From NCBI GenBank assembly GCA_947503785.1, contig CANNFB010000003.1, forward strand, positions 124,001 to 188,000: a DNA stretch of 64,000 nucleotides. Direction: 5' to 3'. Position 1 is the stretch's first letter; each line of letters opens with the position of its first letter. The DNA comes from an uncultured Campylobacterales bacterium. GTDB lineage: Bacteria > Campylobacterota > Campylobacteria > Campylobacterales > Arcobacteraceae. Below, piece by piece: positions 18,014 through 29,272 of the stretch. Made by a program: the position numbers and the translations under genes. A model generated the notes under the pieces. That model did no database searches and was not told the origin of the DNA. It saw only the letters and a program-made list of their open reading frames with translations.

Positions 18014-18706
18014 ATGACTTTTAATGGATTTAAAAAAGAAGGTGTAGAGTTTTTAAAACAATTAGAACTAAATAATACAAAAGTTTGGTTTGAAAACAAT
18101 AGACATATTTGGGAAGAAAATATCTTAAGACCAAATGTAGCTTTTGTTGAAGAAATGGGAGAAACACTAGAAATACTTGTACCCACAATCAAAGCAAAAC
18201 CTAAAGTATCTGGTTCACTATTTAAAATATATAGAGATGTTAGATTTTCAAAAGATAAAACACCTATGAAAGATAAAATTGGAATAATCTTTTGGCAAGG
18301 CCAAGCTCACAGAATGCAAAGTGCTAGTTACTATATCTTTTACAATACTCAAGAGTATTTTATAGCAACTGGTATTAGGATTTTTAAACCACCTTTATTA
18401 AAAGCCTATAGAAAATATATCCAAAATAAAACAAATGCTATGAATTTACACAATATATTAGAAGATATAAAGCAAAAAGGCTATAAATTACCAGAGCCTA
18501 AATACAAAAGATTACCACAAGGCTTTAAAGAAGAAGATGTGCATTCTTATCTTTCAAAATATAATGCAATTTTTGGCTTTCAAACTTACGAACTTGATGA
18601 TATTTTTTATAGTGAAGAAATTGTCGATAAAGCTTTTAAAGTTTATCAAGATATGGATGATTTAAGACAATGGTTATATGAGTTGACTCTTACTGTTGAG
18701 GATTAA
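18014..18706 (+). CDS. DUF2461 family protein
   Basis: This 230-residue protein has the DUF2461 (TIGR02453) signature: FNGFKKEGVEFLKQL at the start, NNTKVWFENNR, then FKIYRDVRFSKDKTPMKD in the first half and a conserved YKRLPQGF later. It is cytosolic with no signal. Function in the family is unknown. It stands as a single gene before a methyltransferase gene, divergent from a small membrane protein. Confidence 0.88.
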   Translation: MTFNGFKKEGVEFLKQLELNNTKVWFENNRHIWEENILRPNVAFVEEMGETLEILVPTIKAKPKVSGSLFKIYRDVRFSKDKTPMKDKIGIIFWQGQAHRMQSASYYIFYNTQEYFIATGIRIFKPPLLKAYRKYIQNKTNAMNLHNILEDIKQKGYKLPEPKYKRLPQGFKEEDVHSYLSKYNAIFGFQTYELDDIFYSEEIVDKAFKVYQDMDDLRQWLYELTLTVED

Positions 18707-18764
18707 TTAACTATATTAAATGATTTTAGTATAATCACTTTTAAAATATATAGAATGGAAAATA

Positions 18765-19466
18765 ATGAAATTAATTGAAGATAATATTACACAAACTTTA
18801 GATGAAATTTATTTAGTAGAAACATTAAACTTAGATAATAAAACAATTTTAGAATTAGGATGTGGAAATGCATCTATGACAAAGATGATTGCTCAAAATG
18901 GTTCAAATAGAAAAGTAATCGCTTGTGAAGTAGATGTTGTACAACATCAAAAGAATCTATCCCTAGATATTCCAAATATTGAGTTTAAACTAAATGGCGC
19001 AGAAGATATTGCTCTTGAAGATGAAAGTGTTGATGCTATTTTTATGTTTAAATCTTTTCACCATATTCCTTATGATTTAATGAAAAAAGCCTTAAAAGAG
19101 ATTAAAAGAGTTTTAAAACCTAATGCTCTTGCATATATTTCTGAGCCTTTATTTAAAGGCGGACAAAATGAACTTATTGCAATGTTTCATAACGAAGAAC
19201 AAGTACGTATTGACGCCTTTGAGCATATCAAAGAAGCAGTTCTTAATGAAGAGTTTAAACTTTTTAGAGAAATATTTTTTCAAACAGAGATTACATATAA
19301 AAACTTTGAAGATTTCAAAACTAAACAAATGAACTTATCTTACAATAACAATAGTATCACAAAAGAATTAGAAGAAAAAATAGAAAATAAATTTAACAGC
19401 TTTAATGATGGAAAAGAAACTTCTTTTATGAAACCATTTAGAGTTGATATTCTACAAAAAATATAA
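18765..19466 (+). CDS. Class I SAM-dependent methyltransferase
   Basis: This 233-residue cytosolic enzyme has motif I ILELGCGNASMT (about residues 30-41), an acidic motif II ending (ACEVD), motif for adenine binding around LNGAEDIALED, and a post-motif FKSFHHIPYDLM typical of Methyltransf_11. Substrate cannot be predicted. It lies between DUF2461 and ligA on the same strand, 18 bases upstream of ligA, and may share its transcript. Confidence 0.85.
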   Translation: MKLIEDNITQTLDEIYLVETLNLDNKTILELGCGNASMTKMIAQNGSNRKVIACEVDVVQHQKNLSLDIPNIEFKLNGAEDIALEDESVDAIFMFKSFHHIPYDLMKKALKEIKRVLKPNALAYISEPLFKGGQNELIAMFHNEEQVRIDAFEHIKEAVLNEEFKLFREIFFQTEITYKNFEDFKTKQMNLSYNNNSITKELEEKIENKFNSFNDGKETSFMKPFRVDILQKI

Positions 19467-19478
19467 AAATAAGAGTAA

Positions 19479-21434
<1,956 letters not shown>

Positions 21435-21559
21435 AATATGTTACTTTTTTATATACTTACATAAAGAATATAAATAAAATGCAAAATTGCTATACTTATA
21501 CCATGTTTTTATTTTATAATGAGTCAAAATTTAAATATATATATAATAAGGCTACGTAA

Positions 21560-22024
21560 ATGAGTGAAGAAATAAAAAGAGAAAAATCATTAACTATGAC
21601 AATGCTAATGACACCTGATAAAGCAAACTTTTCAGGAAAAAATGTTCATGGTGGTGAGATCTTAAAAATGTTAGACCATGTTGCCTATGCTTGTGCAGCA
21701 AGATATACAGGAATGTATGCAGTTACATTATCTGTTGATATGGTATTATTTGAAAACCCTATTAAAATAGGTTCATTAGTTACTTTCCATGCATCAGTAA
21801 ACTATACAGGTAGAACTTCAATGGAAATTGGTATTAAAGTTATTTCTGAAGATATTAAAGACCATACAATTAAAAATACAAATGTATGTTACTTTACAAT
21901 GATTGCTGTTGATGAAGCAGGAAAACCAACACCTGTTCCTAAATTAAACTTAATTACGGAAGATGATAAAAGAAGATATGAAGATGCTATTAGAAGAAAA
22001 GAATCGAGAATGTCTAGAAAGTAA
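21560..22024 (+). CDS. Acyl-CoA thioesterase, hotdog fold (YciA/BFIT-like)
   Basis: This 154-residue cytosolic enzyme has the pattern ANFSGKNVHGGEILKMLDHVAYACA, with the HGG turn and conserved Asp of the YciA/acyl-CoA hydrolase group, followed by SVDMVLFENPIKIG. It probably hydrolyses acyl-CoA thioesters. It is a single gene ending at a strong terminator. Confidence 0.88.
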   Translation: MSEEIKREKSLTMTMLMTPDKANFSGKNVHGGEILKMLDHVAYACAARYTGMYAVTLSVDMVLFENPIKIGSLVTFHASVNYTGRTSMEIGIKVISEDIKDHTIKNTNVCYFTMIAVDEAGKPTPVPKLNLITEDDKRRYEDAIRRKESRMSRK

Positions 22025-22043
22025 TTAGTTTAATTACTTTACT

Positions 22044-22081
22044 AAAAAAAAGGGGGATGATTTAATCATCCCCCTTTTTTT
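22044..22081. terminator. Bidirectional intrinsic terminator
   Basis: GGGGGATGA (22052-22060) pairs with TCATCCCCC (22066-22074), flanked by an A-run on the left and a T-run on the right. It sits between the thioesterase gene and the convergent ABC-F gene and can serve both. Confidence 0.9.
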
Positions 22082-22100
22082 ATGTCTAATATAAAACATA

Positions 22101-23687
22101 TTAAGCTTTTTGCTCAATATATTCCTCATAAGAACCTTTGAAATCTACAATAGATCCATCTTCTTGAATTTCAATAATTCTATTTGCATAAACATCAAGT
22201 AATTCCCTATCATGTGAAACACATACAACAGAACCAGGATATGCAAGTAATCCTTCGCCTAAAGCAATAATAGCTTCTAAGTCAAGGTGATTCGTAGGCT
22301 CATCTAAAACCATAAAGTTTGGTTGTTCTAACATGATTTTTGAAAGCATCATTCTATGTTTTTCTCCACCTGAACATGATTTAACTTTCTTCTCTTGTTC
22401 TGTTCCATTAAATAACATTCGTCCAAGACAATTTCTAATTTCAGATAAATCAGCATTTCTATCAAAATCTCTTAACCAATCATATAGTGTAATATCACCA
22501 TCGATTAAATCAGTTGCATTTTGTGGAAAGTAACCATTTTGAATAGTTGCACCCCAGTGAATTATCCCCTCATCTGCTTTCATATTTTCAACAATAATTT
22601 CACATAAAGTTGTTTTACCTGCACCATTTGGCCCGATTAATGCAATCTTATCATCTTTTTCAACAGAAAAAGAAATATCATTTAATACAACTTCTCCATC
22701 AAAAGATTTAGATATATTTTTAACAGTAAGTAATTCTTTACCTACTTCTCTTTTTTGTTTAAAGATAATAGAAGGATCACGTCTTGAAGAAACTTTGATT
22801 TCACCAACATTTAATTTATCTAATTGTTTTTGTCTTGATGTTGCTTGTTTTGCTTTAGAAGCATTAGCACTAAATCTAGTAATAAATTTTTCAAGCTCTT
22901 CTTTTTCTTTAAGTTTTTTATTTACATCTGTTTCATTTTGCTTAGTAATTAACATAGAAGCAATATACCAATCATCATAGTTACCTGAGAATTCTCTAAT
23001 TTGCTTATAATCAACATCTAAGATATTTGTACAAACAGCATTTAAGAAGTGTCTATCATGTGAAATAACTACCATAGTACCGTCATGATGTTGTAATTGA
23101 TTTTCTAACCAACCAATAGTTGTAATGTCAAGGTTATTCGTAGGCTCATCTAAAAATAATACATCAGGTTTTGGATATAAAACTTGTGCAAGTAAAACTT
23201 TAAATTTATCTCCACCAGAAATTGTAGACATTAAATCTGTTTGTTGAGCTGCTGGAAAACCTAAATCTTCTAATATCTTAGTAATCTTTACATCATATTC
23301 ATAAGTTGGATCTTCTTCACAACAAACAATTTCTAATTCACCTAATCTATCACCAACTTCATCAGTGTATTCTTCTAGGTATAATTTTTCTTTTTCTTTA
23401 ATTGCATCAAACAGTCTTTTGTTTCCTAAAAGTACTGTATCAAAGATTGAATAGTTTTCATAAGCAAATTGATTTTGTCCTAAAGTTCCAACTTTTTTAC
23501 CATTTTGAACTTGAACTTCACCCTCGGTTGCATCTTCTTTTCCTGATAGGATATTTAAAAATGTAGTCTTTCCAGCACCATTAGCACCAATTAAACCATA
23601 TCTTTTACCACCATCTAATTTTACATTTATCTCTTGAAATAAAACTCTTGCACCAAAAGCTTTTTTAAGGTTTACCGTTTGAACCAT
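22101..23687 (-). CDS. ybiT: ABC-F family ATPase (YbiT-like)
   Basis: This 528-residue soluble protein has two ABC domains and no membrane part. Domain 1: Walker A GANGAGKTT, signature ISGGDKFKV, Walker B VLFLDEPTNNLD. Domain 2: Walker A GPNGAGKTT (about residue 350), signature CSGGEKHRM, Walker B FMVLDEPTNHLD. The linker between them is lysine-rich. ABC-F proteins act on the ribosome; the length and overall layout match YbiT rather than EttA or Uup. The assignment to YbiT is by resemblance. Confidence 0.88.
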   Translation of the reverse strand: MVQTVNLKKAFGARVLFQEINVKLDGGKRYGLIGANGAGKTTFLNILSGKEDATEGEVQVQNGKKVGTLGQNQFAYENYSIFDTVLLGNKRLFDAIKEKEKLYLEEYTDEVGDRLGELEIVCCEEDPTYEYDVKITKILEDLGFPAAQQTDLMSTISGGDKFKVLLAQVLYPKPDVLFLDEPTNNLDITTIGWLENQLQHHDGTMVVISHDRHFLNAVCTNILDVDYKQIREFSGNYDDWYIASMLITKQNETDVNKKLKEKEELEKFITRFSANASKAKQATSRQKQLDKLNVGEIKVSSRRDPSIIFKQKREVGKELLTVKNISKSFDGEVVLNDISFSVEKDDKIALIGPNGAGKTTLCEIIVENMKADEGIIHWGATIQNGYFPQNATDLIDGDITLYDWLRDFDRNADLSEIRNCLGRMLFNGTEQEKKVKSCSGGEKHRMMLSKIMLEQPNFMVLDEPTNHLDLEAIIALGEGLLAYPGSVVCVSHDRELLDVYANRIIEIQEDGSIVDFKGSYEEYIEQKA

Positions 23688-23762
23688 ATTATATTCTTCT
23701 CCATATTTTAGTATTCTTGTCTAGTTATATCGCGATTATATCTAAAGTTTTTTATTCTAAAG

Positions 23763-25259
23763 TTAAAGCTCACTATCAAAAGCTAATGCAAGAACATCTT
23801 CTTCAGTTAATTCTGCTTTTTTCTTTTCAACAGGAGGATTTTTAATTTTTAAAACTTTTTCTTTTAATTCATTTAAATTGTATTTTGATAAATTTAAAAT
23901 TAATGTATCAGTAATTTTTTCTTTTGTTAAAGAGCCATCTTTTACCATTTTACCAATTGCATTATTTAAATTGTTTCTTGTAGCTTCATGTTTTTTTTCT
24001 TCATCAGTTAATGAAATATACGCCTTATCTAGATAAGACATAACTCCAACACCTGGATACTTATATGTAACAACAGATTTATAGACATATTTATGATTCT
24101 TAACTTTATCTAATTTTACACCAGTAAAAACTGCACCATGAACTGTTTTCAAGCCTTCTAAGTCTTTTAAAGGGTTGTGAGAACATACATAATCTTCTTT
24201 TACAATTGACGGTGAATACTTTAAAGATGAAATATTGTTTTTTAAAACAATAAAACTACCTCCAACTTCTTTAGGAGATCCTTTTAAAGATGAGATTTCA
24301 TTTTTAAAACAGTGAAAATTACCTGTAACTTTTGAGGGACAGCCTTCAAGAGATACAAGTTCATTATCACTAATATCAAAGTTACCGTCAACAATATTAA
24401 ACTTTAAAGGTAGTTTTATTAAGTTTGATAATTTATCAGCTAAGCGAACATCTCCGTTTACATCTACTGAATTATCTTTTAAAATATGAAAATTATGAAT
24501 ATCATGTTTTTTTAGCCATCTATTAATATCATCAATATTTGATAATTCTACTAAAGGTTTATAAATATGAGCAACTACCTCACTACCTTTGTATCTCCAA
24601 ATATCTTGTTCTTCATCATGAGAACTTGTAACATGATTTAATCTAATATCTGTAATTAAATCCCATCCAATTTCATCTGCTATATTTTCTAAATCAGCTA
24701 ATCTATTGCCATTACAAATGTAATCATGTCCTACAGTAATTGGACCACCTGTTAATTCTTCTAAAAAGTTATTGGAGCAATCAAAGTATGTATCAACATA
24801 TTTTGCTCCACCTTTTAATGAACCTATTTTGTTATTTGAACATTTAAAATGCCCCTTAACAGTTCTAGGTGCTCCTTTGATTGATATGATTTTATTCTCA
24901 CTACAATCAAAAAAACCATCAATTTCTTTTGGACAATAAGATAAAGACGTAAGATTATTATTAGAACAATCAAAATCACCAACTTTATAAGGAGCTCCAA
25001 ATAGTGAATCTAATTTATTATTAGAACAGTTAAAATCTTTTAATACACTATCAGGACATCCTTCAAGTGCTTTTAGTTCATTATTACTAATATCAAAATA
25101 CCCATCTACTGATTTGAACTTAATAGGTAATTTTTTACCTATTAGTTTTGCATTTAAATTAACATTTCCAAATACACTTACTTGTAAATCTTCTGTTATA
25201 ATATAATTACTTATTGAAAACTTATTTAGCCATTCCTCTATTTCTGGAACACTTTTCAT
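23763..25259 (-). CDS. Internally duplicated cysteine-containing leucine-rich-like repeat protein
   Basis: This 498-residue protein has no signal peptide. It contains two copies of a module. Each opens with a W-L segment (IEEWLNKF; INRWLKKH) and a GNV/GDV ... LPIKF/LPLKF stretch. Both are followed by about 20-21-residue repeats of the type V-x-G-x-F-x-C-S-N-N-x-L-x-S-L-x-G-x-P; I count seven in the first copy and four in the second. A charged C-terminal tail (about 390-498) is repeat-free. Similar repeats occur in proteins of large phages and scattered bacteria, from memory; no function is known. It is a single gene between an ABC-F gene and the molybdate operon. Confidence 0.8.
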   Translation of the reverse strand: MKSVPEIEEWLNKFSISNYIITEDLQVSVFGNVNLNAKLIGKKLPIKFKSVDGYFDISNNELKALEGCPDSVLKDFNCSNNKLDSLFGAPYKVGDFDCSNNNLTSLSYCPKEIDGFFDCSENKIISIKGAPRTVKGHFKCSNNKIGSLKGGAKYVDTYFDCSNNFLEELTGGPITVGHDYICNGNRLADLENIADEIGWDLITDIRLNHVTSSHDEEQDIWRYKGSEVVAHIYKPLVELSNIDDINRWLKKHDIHNFHILKDNSVDVNGDVRLADKLSNLIKLPLKFNIVDGNFDISDNELVSLEGCPSKVTGNFHCFKNEISSLKGSPKEVGGSFIVLKNNISSLKYSPSIVKEDYVCSHNPLKDLEGLKTVHGAVFTGVKLDKVKNHKYVYKSVVTYKYPGVGVMSYLDKAYISLTDEEKKHEATRNNLNNAIGKMVKDGSLTKEKITDTLILNLSKYNLNELKEKVLKIKNPPVEKKKAELTEEDVLALAFDSEL

Positions 25260-25390
25260 TTATTACCTTTTATTTATATAAAATTATTATTTATTGTATT
25301 TTAGCATCTTCTATCTAATTGAGTCTGAAATTAGTTAAAAATAGTATTGATTTACTAAAATTTAAGTATTCTATTGATAATATTTAATCG

Positions 25391-25410
25391 TTATATACTC
25401 AAGTATACAA
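25391..25410. promoter_or_regulatory. Probable ModE operator before modE
   Basis: TTATATAC, TCAA, GTATACAA: an imperfect palindrome with one mismatch in 8-bp arms, preceded by CG to give CGTTATATA. This resembles the CGTTATATA half-site described for E. coli ModE. It abuts the ribosome binding site of modE, so bound ModE would block its own operon. Confidence 0.65.
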
Positions 25411-25419
25411 GGAAAGAAA

Positions 25420-26202
25420 TTGGAGTTTTCATCATCATTAACACTTCTAAACTCTAAAACACCATTTTTGTTAGAGAAAAGAATACTTTTATTAGAAGCT
25501 ATTTTAGAGCATGGTTCTATAAGCAAAGCTGCAAAAGCTGTGCCTATGAGTTATAAAAGTGCATGGGATGCTATAAATAGCATAAATAATCTCTGTGAGA
25601 AAACTGTTGTATTAAGAGAAACAGGTGGTGTTGGTGGCGGAGGTGCTACAGTAACTAAATATGGTAAAAACCTAATAAAAAGTTATACAACATTACAAAA
25701 AGAGCATGAAAAATTTCTAGAGAGACTTACAACGTTAACAGATTTTAATTCAGGTAATTTAAAATCCTTACAAAGGTTCACAATGCAAATTAGCGCAAGA
25801 AATCAAATACTAGCAAAAATAGAAGATATAAATATTGATAAAGTTAATGCAAATATTTTTTTAAAAACAAAAAGTAATCAAAGTTTAGTTTCATCAATTT
25901 CTAAGAGTTCTATAGAAAATTTAACACTTGAAAAAGATAAAGAAGTACTAGCAATTTTTAAATCAAATAGTGTCATGATATCAACAAATAATTTAAAAGG
26001 CTTTAGTGCAAGAAACAAAATAAAAGGTCTTATAAGCAAACTAGTTTTTACAGAAGTTAACTGTGAAGTAAATCTTTTAATAAATGATACAGACGTAATA
26101 ACTTCCGTTATAACAGCCCAAGCAGCAAAAGAGCTAGAACTAGAAATAAACCAAGAAGCCTATGCAATCATAAAATCATCTGATATTATGATTGGAAACT
26201 AA
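25420..26202 (+). CDS. modE: Molybdate-responsive transcriptional regulator ModE
   Basis: This 260-residue regulator starts at a TTG at 25420 with AAGGAAAG directly upstream. An N-terminal winged helix-turn-helix (about residues 15-110; SISKAAKAVPMSYKSAWDAI and a GGVGGGGATVT wing) is followed by two Mop/TOBE domains (about 123-190 and 195-260; SARNQILAKI and SARNKIKGLI at their starts). ModE binds molybdate and represses uptake genes when molybdate is plentiful. It heads the mod operon and has a fitting palindrome over its ribosome binding site. Confidence 0.93.
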   Translation: MEFSSSLTLLNSKTPFLLEKRILLLEAILEHGSISKAAKAVPMSYKSAWDAINSINNLCEKTVVLRETGGVGGGGATVTKYGKNLIKSYTTLQKEHEKFLERLTTLTDFNSGNLKSLQRFTMQISARNQILAKIEDINIDKVNANIFLKTKSNQSLVSSISKSSIENLTLEKDKEVLAIFKSNSVMISTNNLKGFSARNKIKGLISKLVFTEVNCEVNLLINDTDVITSVITAQAAKELELEINQEAYAIIKSSDIMIGN

Positions 26203-26216
26203 ATAAAGGGTGTTAA

Positions 26217-26972
26217 ATGATAAACAAAATAGTTTTTGTATCCATATTACTAATATTAAACCTTAACGCAAAAGATATTACTATTGCTGTTGCGGCAAAC
26301 GTTTCTTATGCTATTGATGACCTAATTGCAGAGTTTAATATAAAGAACCCAAATACAAAAGTAAATGTAACTTTAGGAAGTAGCGGAAAACTAAGTGCTC
26401 AAATATCACATGGTGCTCCGTATGATTTATTTTTATCTGCAAATATGAAATACCCTACTGATTTATATAAAAATAATTATGCAAGTACTATTCCAAAAGT
26501 TTATGCAAAAGGTTCTTTAGCATATTTTACTAGTAAAAAATTAGATTTCAAAAAAAGTTTAAATGACTTATTAAAAGATAAAAACATCAAGCAAATTGCC
26601 ATTGCAAATCCGAAAACTGCACCTTATGGAATTGCAAGCTTTGAGGCACTTAAAAATGCAAAAGTTTTTGATAAAGTTAAATCAAAATTTGTATATGGTG
26701 AATCAATTTCACAAACTATTATGTATAGTGTAAGTGCAACTGATATTGGAATAATTGCAAAGTCTTCTTTGTTTTCAAAAAATATGAGCCAATATAAAGA
26801 AAATATACACTGGAAAGAAATAGATACAAAGCTTTATACTCCTATAAAACAAGGTATTGTAATACTTAAAAATGCAAAAAACATAAATGAAACAAAAGCC
26901 TTTTATAATTTTATTTTTACAAAAGAAGCAAAAGATATATTTGTAAGATATGGGTATTTAATAAATGAATAA
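26217..26972 (+). CDS. modA: Molybdate ABC transporter periplasmic binding protein
   Basis: This 251-residue protein has a signal peptide (ending near LNAK/DIT) and the ModA fold: AVAANVSYAIDDL at the ligand site, GSSGKLSAQISHGAPYDLFLSAN, NPKTAPYGIAS. It captures molybdate (or tungstate) in the periplasm for ModBC. It follows modE by 14 bases and overlaps the next gene by 8 bases. Confidence 0.95.
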   Translation: MINKIVFVSILLILNLNAKDITIAVAANVSYAIDDLIAEFNIKNPNTKVNVTLGSSGKLSAQISHGAPYDLFLSANMKYPTDLYKNNYASTIPKVYAKGSLAYFTSKKLDFKKSLNDLLKDKNIKQIAIANPKTAPYGIASFEALKNAKVFDKVKSKFVYGESISQTIMYSVSATDIGIIAKSSLFSKNMSQYKENIHWKEIDTKLYTPIKQGIVILKNAKNINETKAFYNFIFTKEAKDIFVRYGYLINE

Positions 26973-27360
26973 TTTTCAAGCAGAAGTAATAAATATAGAT
27001 AGTTTAGAAAACCTTACAATTGTTCAATTTAATTATAAAAATACAGTCCTTTCAATGATGAGTTTAGGACTTACGAATATAAAAATAGGAACAAAAGTAA
27101 TCTTGAGCATAAATGCCTCTCATATAGCTATTGCAAAGGACTTCTCAGGTGATATTAGTCTTTCAAATAGATTAGATTGTATAATAAAAAAACTAATTAA
27201 AGGTAAACTATTAAGCTCACTTAGTTTAGATTTTCAAGGTACAATTTTTACAAGTATTATTACCACAAATTCAGTAAATAGAATGAATTTAAAAGAAAAT
27301 GACAAAGTCACAGCTTTAATAAAAGCAAGTGAATTATCAATACAAAAGGTTATAACGTAA
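26965..27360 (+). CDS. Di-Mop (TOBE) molybdate-binding protein
   Basis: This 131-residue cytosolic protein consists of two Mop-type domains (about residues 3-65 and 68-131), similar to the C-terminal half of ModE without the DNA-binding part. Such molbindins store molybdate or buffer its level. The start overlaps modA by 8 bases and the stop overlaps modB by one base (TAATG), so it is tightly coupled within the operon. A regulatory role as a molybdate buffer for ModE is inference. Confidence 0.85.
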   Translation: MNNFQAEVINIDSLENLTIVQFNYKNTVLSMMSLGLTNIKIGTKVILSINASHIAIAKDFSGDISLSNRLDCIIKKLIKGKLLSSLSLDFQGTIFTSIITTNSVNRMNLKENDKVTALIKASELSIQKVIT

Positions 27361-28046
27361 TGAACTACTTCAGTAATTTGGAACTTGAACCATTTATTTT
27401 ATCTTTTAAATTAGCACTTATAACTACTATTATTTTATTTATCATTGCTTTACCACTTGCTTGGTATTTATCACAAACAAAGTCTAAGTTTAAACCTGTT
27501 TTTGAAGCAATAACAGCACTTCCTATTGTATTACCACCTTCAGTTTTAGGTTTTTATTTGCTTTATACTTTGTCACTAAATTCTCCTCTTGGAAGTTTTT
27601 TTAATGAATACTTAGGAATAAAACTAGTCTTTAACTTTACAGGGCTTGTAGTAGCTTCTTGTTTTTATAGTCTTCCTTTTATGGTGCAGCCACTTCAAAG
27701 TGGTTTTGAAAGTTTAAATAAAAACATGCTTGAAGCTAGTTATATAAGTGGAAAAAGTAAGCTTATTACAATCTTTAAGGTTGCCCTACCAAATATCAAA
27801 CCAGCACTTCTAACTGCTATTATCATTACTTTTGCTCATACAGTTGGTGAGTTTGGAGTTGTTTTAATGATTGGAGGAAGTATTCCAGGTGAGACAAAAG
27901 TAGCTTCTGTTGCTATTTATGAATATGTAGAAATTCTTGACTATGCAAATGCCCATATATATAGTGCCATTATGTTAATCATGAGTTTTATTGTGCTATT
28001 TAGTGTCTATGTGTTTAATGCTAAACAGAAAAAAACGTTTATTTAG
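27360..28046 (+). CDS. modB: Molybdate ABC transporter permease
   Basis: This 228-residue inner-membrane protein has about five to six membrane helices and the ABC permease EAA-type loop ([20 protein letters not shown]). [14 protein letters not shown] and [13 protein letters not shown] are typical of ModB. It forms the channel for ModA/ModC. Its start overlaps the di-Mop gene by one base. Confidence 0.95.
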   Translation: MNYFSNLELEPFILSFKLALITTIILFIIALPLAWYLSQTKSKFKPVFEAITALPIVLPPSVLGFYLLYTLSLNSPLGSFFNEYLGIKLVFNFTGLVVASCFYSLPFMVQPLQSGFESLNKNMLEASYISGKSKLITIFKVALPNIKPALLTAIIITFAHTVGEFGVVLMIGGSIPGETKVASVAIYEYVEILDYANAHIYSAIMLIMSFIVLFSVYVFNAKQKKTFI

Positions 28047-28054
28047 GAGTTATG

Positions 28055-28402
28055 ATGAAAAAAGAAAATTTACTTATAGTTATCTCAACAGAAAATATTG
28101 ACAGTATTTTAAAGTTCCCCCTACTTTATGGAGGTGTTTCAATCCCTAGAGGATATTGGAAAAGAGTACATATTATGTTTTGGGGTGCTTCAATAAAGTC
28201 AGTTATTAAAAGTAAAAAGATTAGAAAAAAAGTAAAAAAGATTCAAAAAGATGGTGTTGAATTTAGCGCATGTATAGTTTGTGCACAAGAGTATAAAGCA
28301 GTTAAGAAGTTAGAAAAGAACTCAATCATTTGTAATCATACTGGTGAACTGTTAAATAAAGCTTTACAAAATGATAAAAAATGGTCAACACTAACAGTAT
28401 GA
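28055..28402 (+). CDS. DsrE-like small cytosolic protein within the mod operon
   Basis: This 115-residue protein looks like a DsrE/F-type fold: an N-terminal beta strand NLLIVISTE, a VHIMFWGASIKSV strand-turn, and FSACIVCAQEYKA with two cysteines spaced CxxC-like. I chose the second of two adjacent ATGs because AGGAG lies five bases before it. Its stop overlaps the modC ATG (ATGA). DsrE-family proteins often carry sulfur on a cysteine; a link to the sulfur ligands of molybdenum cofactor is attractive but unproven. Confidence 0.7.
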   Translation: MKKENLLIVISTENIDSILKFPLLYGGVSIPRGYWKRVHIMFWGASIKSVIKSKKIRKKVKKIQKDGVEFSACIVCAQEYKAVKKLEKNSIICNHTGELLNKALQNDKKWSTLTV

Positions 28403-29253
28403 TAAAAATAGATATAGCCAAACAACTACACGGTTCAAATGGTTCTATGGATTTAGATATAAACCTTGATATACAAAAAGGTGATTTCTTAGCATTATCT
28501 GGATTAAGTGGAAGTGGAAAGACTACCCTGCTTCGTGTCTTAGCTGGTTTAGAAGAAGCTAGAGGAAAAATAAGTGTTGATAATGATATCTGGCTTGATG
28601 AAAAAGAGAGTTTAAGTATTCAAAAAAGACAGATAGGTTTTGTTTTTCAAAACTATGCTCTATTTGACAACATGAGTGTTGAAGAAAACCTTTTATATGT
28701 AAAAAAAGACAAAAACCTTGCTTCAAAGCTTTTAGATATTACAGAGTTATCTGCATTATCCAAAAGGTCTACAAACACTTTAAGTGGTGGGCAAAAACAA
28801 AGGGTTAGTTTATGTAGGGCTTTAATGAATAATCCAAAACTATTACTTATGGATGAGCCACTTTCAGCACTTGATCCAAGTATGAGATTAAAACTTCAAA
28901 ACGAAATACTTAAGTTACATAAAGAGTTTAAGACTACTACTATTATGGTAAGTCACGAACCTAGTGAGATTTATAGATTAGCAAATCGTGTTTTAGTAAT
29001 GGAACAAGGTAAAATCATAAAAGATGGAAATCCTACTGATGTACTATTAAAAACATCAGGTTCACAAAAGTTTTCTTTTGAAGGTGAAATATTAGATATT
29101 ATAAAAACAGATGTAATTTATATAGCTATTATATCAATTGGTCAACAGTTAGTAGAAGTTGTATTATGTGAGGATGAAGCAAAGCAGTTTAAAACAGGTG
29201 AGAAAGTAAGAGTAGGAACAAAAGCCTTTTCTCCTACTCTTTCGAAGGTTTAG
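28399..29253 (+). CDS. modC: Molybdate ABC transporter ATPase
   Basis: The product has Walker A SGLSGSGKTT, Q-loop GFVFQNYALF, signature LSGGQKQRV, Walker B LLLMDEPLSALD and H-loop MVSHEPSE, then a C-terminal Mop/TOBE domain (about residues 225-284). I start it at ATG 28399, whose ATGA overlap with the preceding stop is typical of coupled genes; an ATG at 28381 would add six residues. It powers ModB. Confidence 0.93.
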   Translation: MIKIDIAKQLHGSNGSMDLDINLDIQKGDFLALSGLSGSGKTTLLRVLAGLEEARGKISVDNDIWLDEKESLSIQKRQIGFVFQNYALFDNMSVEENLLYVKKDKNLASKLLDITELSALSKRSTNTLSGGQKQRVSLCRALMNNPKLLLMDEPLSALDPSMRLKLQNEILKLHKEFKTTTIMVSHEPSEIYRLANRVLVMEQGKIIKDGNPTDVLLKTSGSQKFSFEGEILDIIKTDVIYIAIISIGQQLVEVVLCEDEAKQFKTGEKVRVGTKAFSPTLSKV

Positions 29254-29272
29254 TTATCTAATTATAAAAAAT

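Noticed and set aside
17935-18192. 5' extension of the minus-strand membrane protein
   Set aside because: This part lies under the start of the DUF2461 gene, and a GGAGA site supports the ATG ending at 17934.
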